From NCBI GenBank assembly GCA_017883345.1, contig JADGNT010000204.1, forward strand, positions 1 to 7,941: a stretch of DNA of 7,941 bases. The letters are read 5' to 3'. The translations under genes were made by a program, and so were the position numbers. Origin of the DNA: Candidatus Solibacter sp. (lineage in GTDB: Bacteria; Acidobacteriota; Terriglobia; Bryobacterales; Bryobacteraceae). Shown here piece by piece: positions 1 to 6,148 of the stretch; within the stretch, counting starts at the first letter, position 1; each line of letters starts with the position of its first letter. The notes below the pieces were generated by a model. That model did no database searches, had not been told where the DNA came from, and saw nothing but the letters and a program-made list of their open reading frames with translations.

Positions 1-1733
1 GGGAGACGCGCGAGGGCTCGGCGCCGGCGGTCTTCGAGCGCGTGGTGAAACTCGGACTGGCGGATTCGGCGGTAGTGATGGGCCGCGCGCCGTATCCGTC
101 CGTCACCGGCGCAATCGCCGCCGACCCGGCGGCCGGCCGCGCCGATTGGATGGCGGCACAGACCCTCGAAAGCTGGCGCGATGCATCCATGGCAGCCGCG
201 TCGTGGACGGCGATCGCCAAGGCGGAGCGCGACCCCGCGCTCGCGGCGCGCGCCGCCCAAGCGCGCATTCGTTGTCTCGTGCGCTCCGGCGACAAGGCCG
301 CCGCCATCCGCGCCGTGGAGGAAGAGTTCGGCTCCAATCAGAGCCGCGACCGTAAGGGAGCGTTTGACCTCGCCGGCCGCCAGATCGCCGCCGATGAGTA
401 CCTCCTGGCGATTCACCTCATGCCCGCCGCAGACCCGCACCGCGCGTCGTCCGTGCGGCGCCTGGCCGCGCTGGTGAACGATTACGCCGCAACGCCCATG
501 CCCGCGGCACAGCGCCTGTACCTGATGGAGGATCTCTCCGCCAACCGCTCCCTGACGGTCGCGGCTCTGAAAGCGCACCCGAGCCGCGACCGGGGTACCC
601 CCCTGGGGTCGGGAGCGATTGTGCTCGACACCGCCGACTTCCCCACCTACGCGGCGGAGCGCCTCGCCGCGCAATTTCTCGAAACCGGGCGCACTCAGGC
701 CGGGGAAGCGGCGCTGGAGGCGAGCGGCGCACCGGACATCTGGAAGTTCAGCGCATCTGGCGGACGAGTGATCGCCCTCTACCGCACCACCACCGTGCTT
801 GCCGCCATGCGGTCCTTGGGCAGCGAGCGCAAGGTCGCGCTCGCCGTGACACCTCCGGGCCGCGCCGCGCCGGCCGGCGCCGAATCGCTGCCCGCCGGAT
901 CGCGGCTCCCCGGCTGGCAGATCTCGCTCTTGCCCGCGGCGGACCAGGCGGTGGACGAGCTAGCGCGGCGGCAGACCGCATCCTACGTGTGGATCGGCAT
1001 GCTGGCGATTGCCGTGGTAGCGATCACCGCGCTGGTCGCCGGTGGGGCCGTGCGGCGGCAGTGGCAGGCGGCGCGGCTGAAGACGGACCTGGCGGCGGCG
1101 GTGTCGCACGAACTGCGCACACCGCTTGCATCCATGCGGCTATTAGTCGACACGCTGCTCGATGACGAGGCTCCCGATGCCACCAAGACGCGCGAATACC
1201 TGGAGCTGATCGCGCGCGAGAATGCGCGCTTGAGCCGCCTGATCGAGAACTTCCTGACCTTCTCCCGGTTGGAGCGCAACCGGCAGAAGTTCGATTTCCG
1301 CGCGACCCAACCCGAACGGGTGGTGCGGGGCGCCATCGAAGCGGTGCAGAGCCGCTTTCCCGTGGAGGTCGATCTGGCGCCCGGACTGCCGCCGGTGCGC
1401 GCCGACGAAGACGCGCTCACTACCGTACTCCTCAACCTGCTGGACAATGCGTGCAAGTACACGCCGGGCGAAAAACACATCGTCCTCAAGGCCTTCCCGC
1501 GGAACGGGCACGTGGTTTTCGCGGTGCGGGATAACGGCATCGGCATCGCCCCACGCGAACGCAAAAAAATCTTTCGCCGCTTCTACCAGGTGGACCAACG
1601 GCTGGCGCGCGAGTCGGGCGGCTGCGGGTTGGGATTGAGTATCGTGGAGTTTATTGTGCGTGCGCACGGTGGCACGGTACAGGTGGAGAGCGAGCCGGGC
1701 CGGGGCAGCACGTTTTCGGTGGAGCTGCCATGA
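1..1733 (+). CDS. Membrane sensor histidine kinase (5' partial)
   Basis: Senses an unknown signal and phosphorylates the response regulator encoded next. The frame is open to the left edge, so the true start lies upstream; the GTG at 42 is only the first start codon inside the window. Counting from that GTG, residues 1-312 are an alanine-rich, mostly helical region with TPR-like stretches (about 40-100), probably the extracytoplasmic sensor. Residues 315-337 are a hydrophobic membrane segment. The HisKA domain follows with H-box SHELRTP and phosphoacceptor His356. The ATPase domain has N-box LLNLLDNACKY (Asn469), G1 box DNGIGI (497-502), F-box RRFYQVD and G2 box GCGLGLS (527-533). All catalytic motifs are intact. 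Only about 18 residues separate the membrane segment from the H-box, so there is no room for a HAMP linker. The stop overlaps the regulator's ATG (ATGA), implying coupled translation. Kinase identity is certain; the input is unknown. Confidence 0.95.
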   Translation, partial: ETREGSAPAVFERVVKLGLADSAVVMGRAPYPSVTGAIAADPAAGRADWMAAQTLESWRDASMAAASWTAIAKAERDPALAARAAQARIRCLVRSGDKAAAIRAVEEEFGSNQSRDRKGAFDLAGRQIAADEYLLAIHLMPAADPHRASSVRRLAALVNDYAATPMPAAQRLYLMEDLSANRSLTVAALKAHPSRDRGTPLGSGAIVLDTADFPTYAAERLAAQFLETGRTQAGEAALEASGAPDIWKFSASGGRVIALYRTTTVLAAMRSLGSERKVALAVTPPGRAAPAGAESLPAGSRLPGWQISLLPAADQAVDELARRQTASYVWIGMLAIAVVAITALVAGGAVRRQWQAARLKTDLAAAVSHELRTPLASMRLLVDTLLDDEAPDATKTREYLELIARENARLSRLIENFLTFSRLERNRQKFDFRATQPERVVRGAIEAVQSRFPVEVDLAPGLPPVRADEDALTTVLLNLLDNACKYTPGEKHIVLKAFPRNGHVVFAVRDNGIGIAPRERKKIFRRFYQVDQRLARESGGCGLGLSIVEFIVRAHGGTVQVESEPGRGSTFSVELP

Positions 1734-2422
1734 ACGGGAACCGCATACTGATTGTGGAAGACGAGCCGGCGATGTTGCGCGGCTTGAAAGACACGTTCAC
1801 CGCCAAAGGCTGCGAGGTGCTGACCGCCGCCGATGGCGAGAGCGGGCTGAAACTGGCGCTCTCGGCGCAGCCGGATTTGATCCTGCTCGATATTATGCTG
1901 CCCAAGGTGAACGGGTACGAGATTTGCCGCGCGGTTCGCCAGCAGGGGCTCGATATGCCGATCGTCATGCTGACCGCCAAGGGGCAGGAAGAGGACATCG
2001 TGCTAGGGCTGAATCTCGGCGCCGACGATTATGTCGCCAAGCCGTTCAAGGTGCGCGAACTGGTGGCGCGCGTGAACGCCTTTCTGCGCCGGCGGAAATC
2101 GGGGCAGGATGGCGTCACGCGGTTCGGCGAGTTTGTATTGGACCTGACGGCGCACAAGCTTTTCCGCGGTGGGCGGGAGGTCGAACTGACCGCCAAGGAA
2201 TTCCGGCTGCTGGCGCATTTCGCCGCGCACCCGGGGAGGGCGCTGGCGCGCAACGATATTCTGAATGCGGTGTGGGGCAACTCGGTGATGGTGACGCCGC
2301 GCAGCATCGATCGCTGCGTGACCACATTACGCGCGAAGATCGAGGTGGACCCGCATAATCCCATTTATCTACAGACGATTCGGGACGTGGGCTACCGTTT
2401 CGAGGTAGAGACGGAGACCTGA
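1730..2422 (+). CDS. OmpR/PhoB-family response regulator
   Basis: A 230-residue DNA-binding transcription factor, the usual length for this family and the evident partner of the upstream kinase. The receiver domain (about 5-120) has the acidic pair Glu10/Asp11, phosphoacceptor Asp54 in LLDIMLP, Thr82 in MLTAK and Lys104 in AKPF. A short linker (RRRKSG) leads to a C-terminal winged helix (about 130-228) with the typical LTAKEFRLL, SIDRCVTTLRAKIE and IRDVGYRF segments. The start at 1730 is supported by a GGAG ribosome site at 1721-1724, five bases before the ATG inside the kinase 3' end. The 4-base overlap with the kinase gene indicates one transcript. Phosphorylated members of the family dimerise and bind direct repeats near promoters; no such site or target gene is recognisable here. 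Family assignment is firm; the regulon is unknown. Confidence 0.96.
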   Translation: MNGNRILIVEDEPAMLRGLKDTFTAKGCEVLTAADGESGLKLALSAQPDLILLDIMLPKVNGYEICRAVRQQGLDMPIVMLTAKGQEEDIVLGLNLGADDYVAKPFKVRELVARVNAFLRRRKSGQDGVTRFGEFVLDLTAHKLFRGGREVELTAKEFRLLAHFAAHPGRALARNDILNAVWGNSVMVTPRSIDRCVTTLRAKIEVDPHNPIYLQTIRDVGYRFEVETET

Positions 2423-2430
2423 GATCGCCG

Positions 2431-2490
2431 GGTTGACAGACGAAAGCGTCTGTCCCACGTTTGTGGGGCAGGCGCTTCCGCCTGCCAACC
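2431..2490. repeat. Cloverleaf-forming intergenic palindromic repeat (REP-like)
   Basis: The convergent gap between the response regulator and the transporter holds a compact structured element. A closing stem ggttg (2431-2435) pairs with caacc (2486-2490). Inside it lie three hairpins: gacagacg/cgtctgtc with loop aaag (2435-2454, 8 bp), cccac/gtggg with loop gttt (2454-2467, 5 bp), and ggcaggcg/cgcctgcc with loop cttc (2467-2486, 8 bp). Neighbouring stems share single boundary bases, so not all pairs can form at once at the junctions. There is no T-tract, so it is not a textbook terminator, but its position between convergent genes would suit a bidirectional one. The design resembles dispersed REP-like repeats of acidobacterial genomes, which is recalled knowledge, as only one copy is present here. 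Confidence 0.75.
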
Positions 2491-2514
2491 AGTTGTTTCA
2501 TCGGATCAACAGCG

Positions 2515-3900
2515 TCATCTGGGTGCGGTGAGATCGTGCTCGATCTCTTCGAGGCTGCGGCCCTTGGTCTCGGGAACACACCGCTTGACGAATACGAAAC
2601 CGGCGAAGCAGATGGCGGCGTAGAGCCAGAAAGTGCCGGCCGCTCCCAGCGCCCGATTGAGCACCGGGAACGTAAAGGTCAGCACGAAGCAGGCGATCCA
2701 CAGCGCCGAAACCGCAACGGAAACCGCCAGCCCGCGCACGCGGTTGGGGAAGATCTCCGAAATCAGCACCCAGGTCACGGGCCCCAGCGACATCGCAAAG
2801 CAGCCGATGGTGCACAGCGTGAGCACCAGCACCGGGATGCCCTTCAGTCCGAAGTGAAACGCCAGGCCGAGCAGGGTGTGCGACACGGCGATTCCGGCGC
2901 AGCCCGCCAGCATCAGGACGCGGCGGCCAATGCGGTCGACGAAGCCGAGCGCGACAAAGGTGAACGCCAGGTTGATGGCCCCGGTGATCACGATGTTGAA
3001 CAGGATGCCGCTGACGCTGTAGCCCGCGCCGCGGTAGATCTCCTCGGCGTAATTGAAGATCACGTTGATACCGCTCCACTGCTGGAGCACGGCCAGGGCA
3101 ACGCCGATGCCGAGAATGCGCAGCATACCCGGCGCGATCAGTTCGGCGAACCGGACGCGCGTTTCGGCGCCGATGCTGCCGCCGATCTCGGCCACGGCGG
3201 CATCGGCATACGCACGCCCGCCGATGCGCGCCAGCACGCGGCGGGCAAGCTCGCTGCGTCCCTTCTTGACCAGCCAGCGCGGGCTTTCCGGCACGAAGAA
3301 CGCGCTCACGAAAAAGACGACCGAAGGCACGGCAACGGCGGTGAACATCCACCGCCAGCCCAATTGACCGTTCCAGGAATCGCGGATCATCTGGTCGGTG
3401 GCAGAATCCGGCACCGGTTGCGCGATCAGCCAGTTGACGATCTGCGCACCCAGAATCCCCACCACGATGGTCAACTGATTGAGCGACACCAGCCGCCCGC
3501 GCCAGGCCGCGGGACTGATCTCCGCTATGTACATCGGCGAAACATTGGAGGCCATGCCGATAGCCACGCCGCCCACGATGCGCCACACCACGAACCACGC
3601 GAACACGGGCGCCCATCCGGTCAGCACAGAGGAGGTGGCGAACAGAAACGCGGACAGGATGAGGAGTTTCTTGCGGCCGAGGCGCTCGCTCAGGCCACCT
3701 GCCGCGATGGACCCGAGCAGGCAGCCGAGCAGGGCACAACTGTTGGCCCAACCCACCAAATGCTCGCTGTTGAGTTGGAAGCAGCGCTCGTAGAACGGCT
3801 TGGCCCCGCCGATCACCACAAAGTCGTAGCCGAACAGCAGGCCGCCCAACGCGGCCACGGCGGATATCATCCAGACGTAACGCGCGTTGTAGCCCTTCAT
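2515..3900 (-). CDS. Sugar-porter MFS transporter (XylE/GLUT-like)
   Basis: An inner-membrane transporter of 461 residues, a normal length for the sugar-porter family, whose bacterial members are mostly proton/sugar symporters. Family signatures are GYD in helix 1 (Asp26), SERLGRKK (71-78), a WRIVGGVAIG block, AEISP followed by RGRLVS, PESPRWL (204-210), QQWSGIN (273-279), DRIGRR (322-327), GPVTWVLISEIFP (373-385) and the C-terminal PETKG (443-447). Aligned from memory with E. coli XylE, the sugar-contacting residues are kept as Gln142, Gln273, Gln274, Asn279, Asn310, Trp377 and Trp401, but Leu400 replaces XylE Gln415. The substrate may therefore differ from xylose. The ATG overlaps the stop of the upstream amidohydrolase (ATGA) and has no clear ribosome site, so translation is probably coupled. 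Family is firm; substrate is open. Confidence 0.95.
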   Translation of the reverse strand: MKGYNARYVWMISAVAALGGLLFGYDFVVIGGAKPFYERCFQLNSEHLVGWANSCALLGCLLGSIAAGGLSERLGRKKLLILSAFLFATSSVLTGWAPVFAWFVVWRIVGGVAIGMASNVSPMYIAEISPAAWRGRLVSLNQLTIVVGILGAQIVNWLIAQPVPDSATDQMIRDSWNGQLGWRWMFTAVAVPSVVFFVSAFFVPESPRWLVKKGRSELARRVLARIGGRAYADAAVAEIGGSIGAETRVRFAELIAPGMLRILGIGVALAVLQQWSGINVIFNYAEEIYRGAGYSVSGILFNIVITGAINLAFTFVALGFVDRIGRRVLMLAGCAGIAVSHTLLGLAFHFGLKGIPVLVLTLCTIGCFAMSLGPVTWVLISEIFPNRVRGLAVSVAVSALWIACFVLTFTFPVLNRALGAAGTFWLYAAICFAGFVFVKRCVPETKGRSLEEIEHDLTAPR

Positions 3901-5318
3901 AACTTGTTGTCGCGGTAGGTCAGCGGCGGTTTCTGACCGGCGGGAATGCGCGACCGGTACTCAAATCCGGCGCGGCGTTTTTCGAAGCTGGCCTTGGCCG
4001 CTGCCACCTGTTTGGGGTCGGTGAAGAGATCGACGGCGGTCAGCACGAGCGATTTGGCGGCCACCACCATGCCCTTGCGGCCGATGCTCATGCCGGCGCA
4101 GGCGGCCGACTGCCAACTGTGCGCCGGCACGCCCGGAACAAACGTGGCCGCCACGATCTGCGCCATCGGCAGAGTCCAACTGACGTCGCCCGCATCGGTG
4201 GAGGCCTCGCCCTTGCCTTCAACCGGAGGCTCGATGGTCTCCTGACTGCCGATGGGCCGGGTACGATCGGGGAGCGTTTGGCGGATGGTTTCGGCGAACG
4301 CCTGCTCTTCGCGGGTGTACGTCACGCCGCCCACCAAGCGCATGTTCTTGTCGACGAGCGCGGCCAGAGCGTCATTCGGCAGGGTGTTGTAAGAGCTGTT
4401 GATCAGTTCCATCTCCATGCGGGTCTCGCTGGCCAGGGCTCCGGCCTGAGCGCACTTGATGACGCGCTCCCAGATTCCGTCGAGCGTGGGCATGCTGGGG
4501 TGGCGGGCGTAAAGGAACATTTCGGAATAGTCGGGGACGATGTTGGGAGCCGAACCGCCGTTGGTGACGATGTAGTGTATGCGGGTGGAATCCGGCACGT
4601 GCTCGCGCATGAACTCGAGGGCGTTGGCCATAATCATCAGGCCATCGAGCGCGGAACGGCCGGCGTCCGGCGCGGCTGCCGCATGCGCGGGTTTTCCAAA
4701 GAAGCGAAACTTGGCGGAAATGATGGCCAGCGAACTCTTCAGCACCGCGCCGTTCTGATCGGCGGGATGCCAGCTCAGCACGGTGTCCACATCCTGGAAC
4801 ACGCCGGCGCGAATCATATACAGCTTGCCGTCTCCGCCTTCTTCGGCGGGCGTGCCGTAGAAGCGGATGGTGCCGGCAATTTTGTTGGCGGCGAGCCATT
4901 GCTTGAGGGTGACGGCGGCGAACAGCGACGCCGCGCCCAGCAGGTTGTGGCCACAGCCATGTCCGGGTCCGCCCTCGACGCGGGGTTTGCGGACCGGGGT
5001 GTCCTCCTGCGAGAGACCGGGCAAGGCATCGTACTCGCCCATGATGGCGATCACCGGCTTACCCTGGCCCCAGGTGGCGGTGAACGCCGTCGGCATGCCG
5101 GCCACGTTATCGACGAGGGAGAATCCCGCCGTACGCAGTTCGCTCTTGAGGAGCGCGGCGCTTTGGTTTTCCTTGAAGCCGACCTCGGCGAACTCCCAGA
5201 TTTTTCGCGAGACGTCGCCGTAGTGGGCGGCGTGCGCGTCCATGGTTTGGAGGAGCGCGCTCTTGTCATCAGCCACCAGGGGCGTGGTGGCGAGGAGGAG
5301 AAGGAGAAGGGTCCGCAT
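3897..5318 (-). CDS. Secreted M20-family metallo-amidohydrolase (AbgB-like)
   Basis: Predicted zinc- or manganese-dependent hydrolase that cleaves an amide bond of an N-acyl or aminoacyl substrate. The closest family type by motif is the AbgB/M20D group. I chose the ATG at 5318 (473 residues) because it begins a signal peptide, MRTLLLLLLATTPLVA, with likely cleavage after Ala16. A longer open frame to 5450 would add 44 proline-rich residues antisense to the transposase remnant. Metal-site motifs are GEYDALPG (94-101), GHGCGHN (119-125, with Cys122 and His124), PAEEGGDG (157-164, catalytic and ligand glutamates 159/160), WHP (His184) and AHSW (His400). The dimerisation or lid domain is about 195-310, with KPAHAAAAP at 209-217. 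The gene is first in an operon with the sugar-porter gene. No strong ribosome site precedes the ATG; a weak TATCCT lies 8 bases upstream. The true substrate cannot be read from sequence. Confidence 0.92.
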   Translation of the reverse strand: MRTLLLLLLATTPLVADDKSALLQTMDAHAAHYGDVSRKIWEFAEVGFKENQSAALLKSELRTAGFSLVDNVAGMPTAFTATWGQGKPVIAIMGEYDALPGLSQEDTPVRKPRVEGGPGHGCGHNLLGAASLFAAVTLKQWLAANKIAGTIRFYGTPAEEGGDGKLYMIRAGVFQDVDTVLSWHPADQNGAVLKSSLAIISAKFRFFGKPAHAAAAPDAGRSALDGLMIMANALEFMREHVPDSTRIHYIVTNGGSAPNIVPDYSEMFLYARHPSMPTLDGIWERVIKCAQAGALASETRMEMELINSSYNTLPNDALAALVDKNMRLVGGVTYTREEQAFAETIRQTLPDRTRPIGSQETIEPPVEGKGEASTDAGDVSWTLPMAQIVAATFVPGVPAHSWQSAACAGMSIGRKGMVVAAKSLVLTAVDLFTDPKQVAAAKASFEKRRAGFEYRSRIPAGQKPPLTYRDNKL

Positions 5319-5383
5319 ATAGGATGAGGATAGCGGAAAGCGGGAGGGGGGAAGGCCGGGAGGTTGGGGTTGACCCGAATTTC
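5319..5383. other. Purine-rich spacer upstream of the amidohydrolase gene
   Basis: Between the amidohydrolase start and the recognisable transposase sequence lie about 65 bases, G- and A-rich on the plus strand, with no gene and no strong promoter. A small inverted repeat gggt-tg-accc lies near its right end. The operon promoter must be here, in the transposase remnant, or further right; only a weak TATCCT (5327-5332, minus strand) was seen. Confidence 0.5.
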
Positions 5384-5563
5384 TGGCGCTCGCTTCGCGC
5401 CCGGAAAGAATTTTCCAGCGGTGTAATTGAGGGCCTGCACAACAAAGCAAAAGTCACTATCAAAAAATCCTACGGGTTCCGAACCTTCCGAGTCACCGAA
5501 CTGGCCCTAGATCACTCACTTGGCAAGCTGCCCGAGCCGGAACTCACCCACAGATTTTTCTGA
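5384..5563 (+). pseudogene. ISL3-family transposase, C-terminal remnant
   Basis: A short plus-strand frame encodes the characteristic end of an ISL3-type transposase: FSSGVIEGLHNKAK, then KKSYGFRTFRVTELAL, then LGKLPEPELTH, ending in a TGA at 5561-5563. ISL3 transposases are usually 400 or more residues with a DDE catalytic core, and this SSG-x-x-EG-x-x-N-K block sits near their C-terminus. Only about 50-60 residues survive. The convincing match begins around 5393-5411; the open frame extends back to an ATG at 5324, but those residues do not resemble the family. There is no N-terminal zinc finger, no full DDE core and no recognisable terminal inverted repeat, so it cannot move. The stretch around 5410-5480 is more AT-rich than its surroundings, consistent with foreign origin. 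It lies directly upstream of the amidohydrolase operon and overlaps the DinB 3' end in antisense. Confidence 0.85.
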
Positions 5564-6088
5564 CGAATCCTTCTGGTTGAATTCCGCCGATCGGTTCCTG
5601 GGTACGCTCAGCGATTTCCACTGCTCGCCGCGAAAATGCTTGGCCAGCATGACGATCTGCCCGACGTGGTAGGGATAGTGCGCCAGTTGCCGGTTGATGG
5701 CCTGCATCACCGAGTGATTCTCGCCGCGGATGGTCACCGTGCGTACCAGATCGATCTCGCTCAACGGACCCAGCGCGCGCCACACGCAATCCCAACCTTC
5801 CTCCCACAACTGCATCAGCTCCGCGCGCGTGGCCGGGGGCTCGACGAACTCGCTGTCCCGCTGGCGGAGCGGCTTCTCGCCGTCGGTGGTCAGGAAATCC
5901 GTCCATCGCGACCGCATGTTGCCCGCCATGTGTTTGACGATGAGTGCGATGGAATTCATCTCGCCGTCCAGCGTGACGGTGAGTTCCCCATCGGTGACCT
6001 GCGCCATCGCGTCTTCGGCCAGTTTCTTGTAATAACGAAAAAGCGAAAGGGAATCTTCCAGGTGAGAAGAGGTGAACTGGAGTGCCAT
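5516..6088 (-). CDS. DinB-superfamily protein (DUF1572-like)
   Basis: A 190-residue four-helix-bundle protein of the DinB/YfiT superfamily, whose members often bind a metal with three histidines and include thiol-dependent transferases; most are uncharacterised. Visible candidates for the His triad are His53 in VKHMAGN and His137 and His141 in QLAHYPYHVGQIV, at the usual spacing. The segments IALIVKHMAGNMRSRW and LAKHFRGEQW, and a final SLSVPRNRSAEFN, resemble DUF1572 members. I chose the ATG at 6088 because family similarity begins there; the frame stays open to 7138 but only as the antisense of pheS. The last 15 residues (176-190) are encoded antisense to the transposase remnant and look like an acquired tail. 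A GATAAT box ends 6 bases before the ATG, suggesting a leaderless transcript. The gene is divergent from pheS. The specific function is unknown. Confidence 0.88.
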   Translation of the reverse strand: MALQFTSSHLEDSLSLFRYYKKLAEDAMAQVTDGELTVTLDGEMNSIALIVKHMAGNMRSRWTDFLTTDGEKPLRQRDSEFVEPPATRAELMQLWEEGWDCVWRALGPLSEIDLVRTVTIRGENHSVMQAINRQLAHYPYHVGQIVMLAKHFRGEQWKSLSVPRNRSAEFNQKDSSEKSVGEFRLGQLAK

Positions 6089-6094
6089 GCCTCT

Positions 6095-6100
6095 ATTATC
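6095..6100 (-). promoter_or_regulatory. Candidate -10 box for the DinB gene (leaderless)
   Basis: On the minus strand the hexamer GATAAT (one mismatch to TATAAT) is followed by exactly six bases and then the ATG at 6088, so the expected transcription start falls on or beside the A of the start codon. No convincing -35 hexamer is found 16-18 bases upstream, and only a weak AGAGG precedes the ATG. This is an inference from spacing and motif alone. Confidence 0.35.
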
Positions 6101-6124
6101 CGCGATTCGGCGCGAACGGCCCCT

Positions 6125-6133
6125 TGCTACAAT
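6125..6133 (+). promoter_or_regulatory. Candidate extended -10 promoter for pheST
   Basis: The bases tgctacaat match an extended -10 element (TGn followed by TACAAT, 6128-6133). The expected transcription start near 6140 gives a leader of only about nine bases before the pheS ATG. No good -35 hexamer is visible 16-18 bases upstream, which is common for extended -10 promoters. The start codon also lacks a ribosome-binding sequence, which fits a near-leaderless transcript. There is no room for a Phe leader peptide or T-box. Confidence 0.45.
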
Positions 6134-6148
6134 AAAAACTTCCACAAC

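Noticed and set aside
2435..2486. Classical rho-independent terminator
   Set aside because: The hairpins are GC-rich and perfect, but no run of T follows in either direction; the cloverleaf repeat explanation fits better, though a termination role remains possible.
2461..3918. Plus-strand open frame of 485 codons opposite the transporter gene
   Set aside because: It is antisense to a clear MFS gene, has a composition rich in His, Asp, Arg and Gln typical of GC-rich shadow frames, shows no domain, and begins inside the palindromic repeat.
4119..5327. Plus-strand open frame of 402 codons opposite the amidohydrolase gene
   Set aside because: Shadow of the M20 coding sequence; low-complexity G, A, R and H composition and no recognisable motif.
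5319..5450. 44-residue N-terminal extension of the amidohydrolase
   Set aside because: It would bury a clear signal peptide inside the protein and is antisense to the transposase remnant.
5636..6148. Upstream in-frame extension of pheS
   Set aside because: PheS homology starts at the ATG at 6149; the extension is the complement of the DinB gene.
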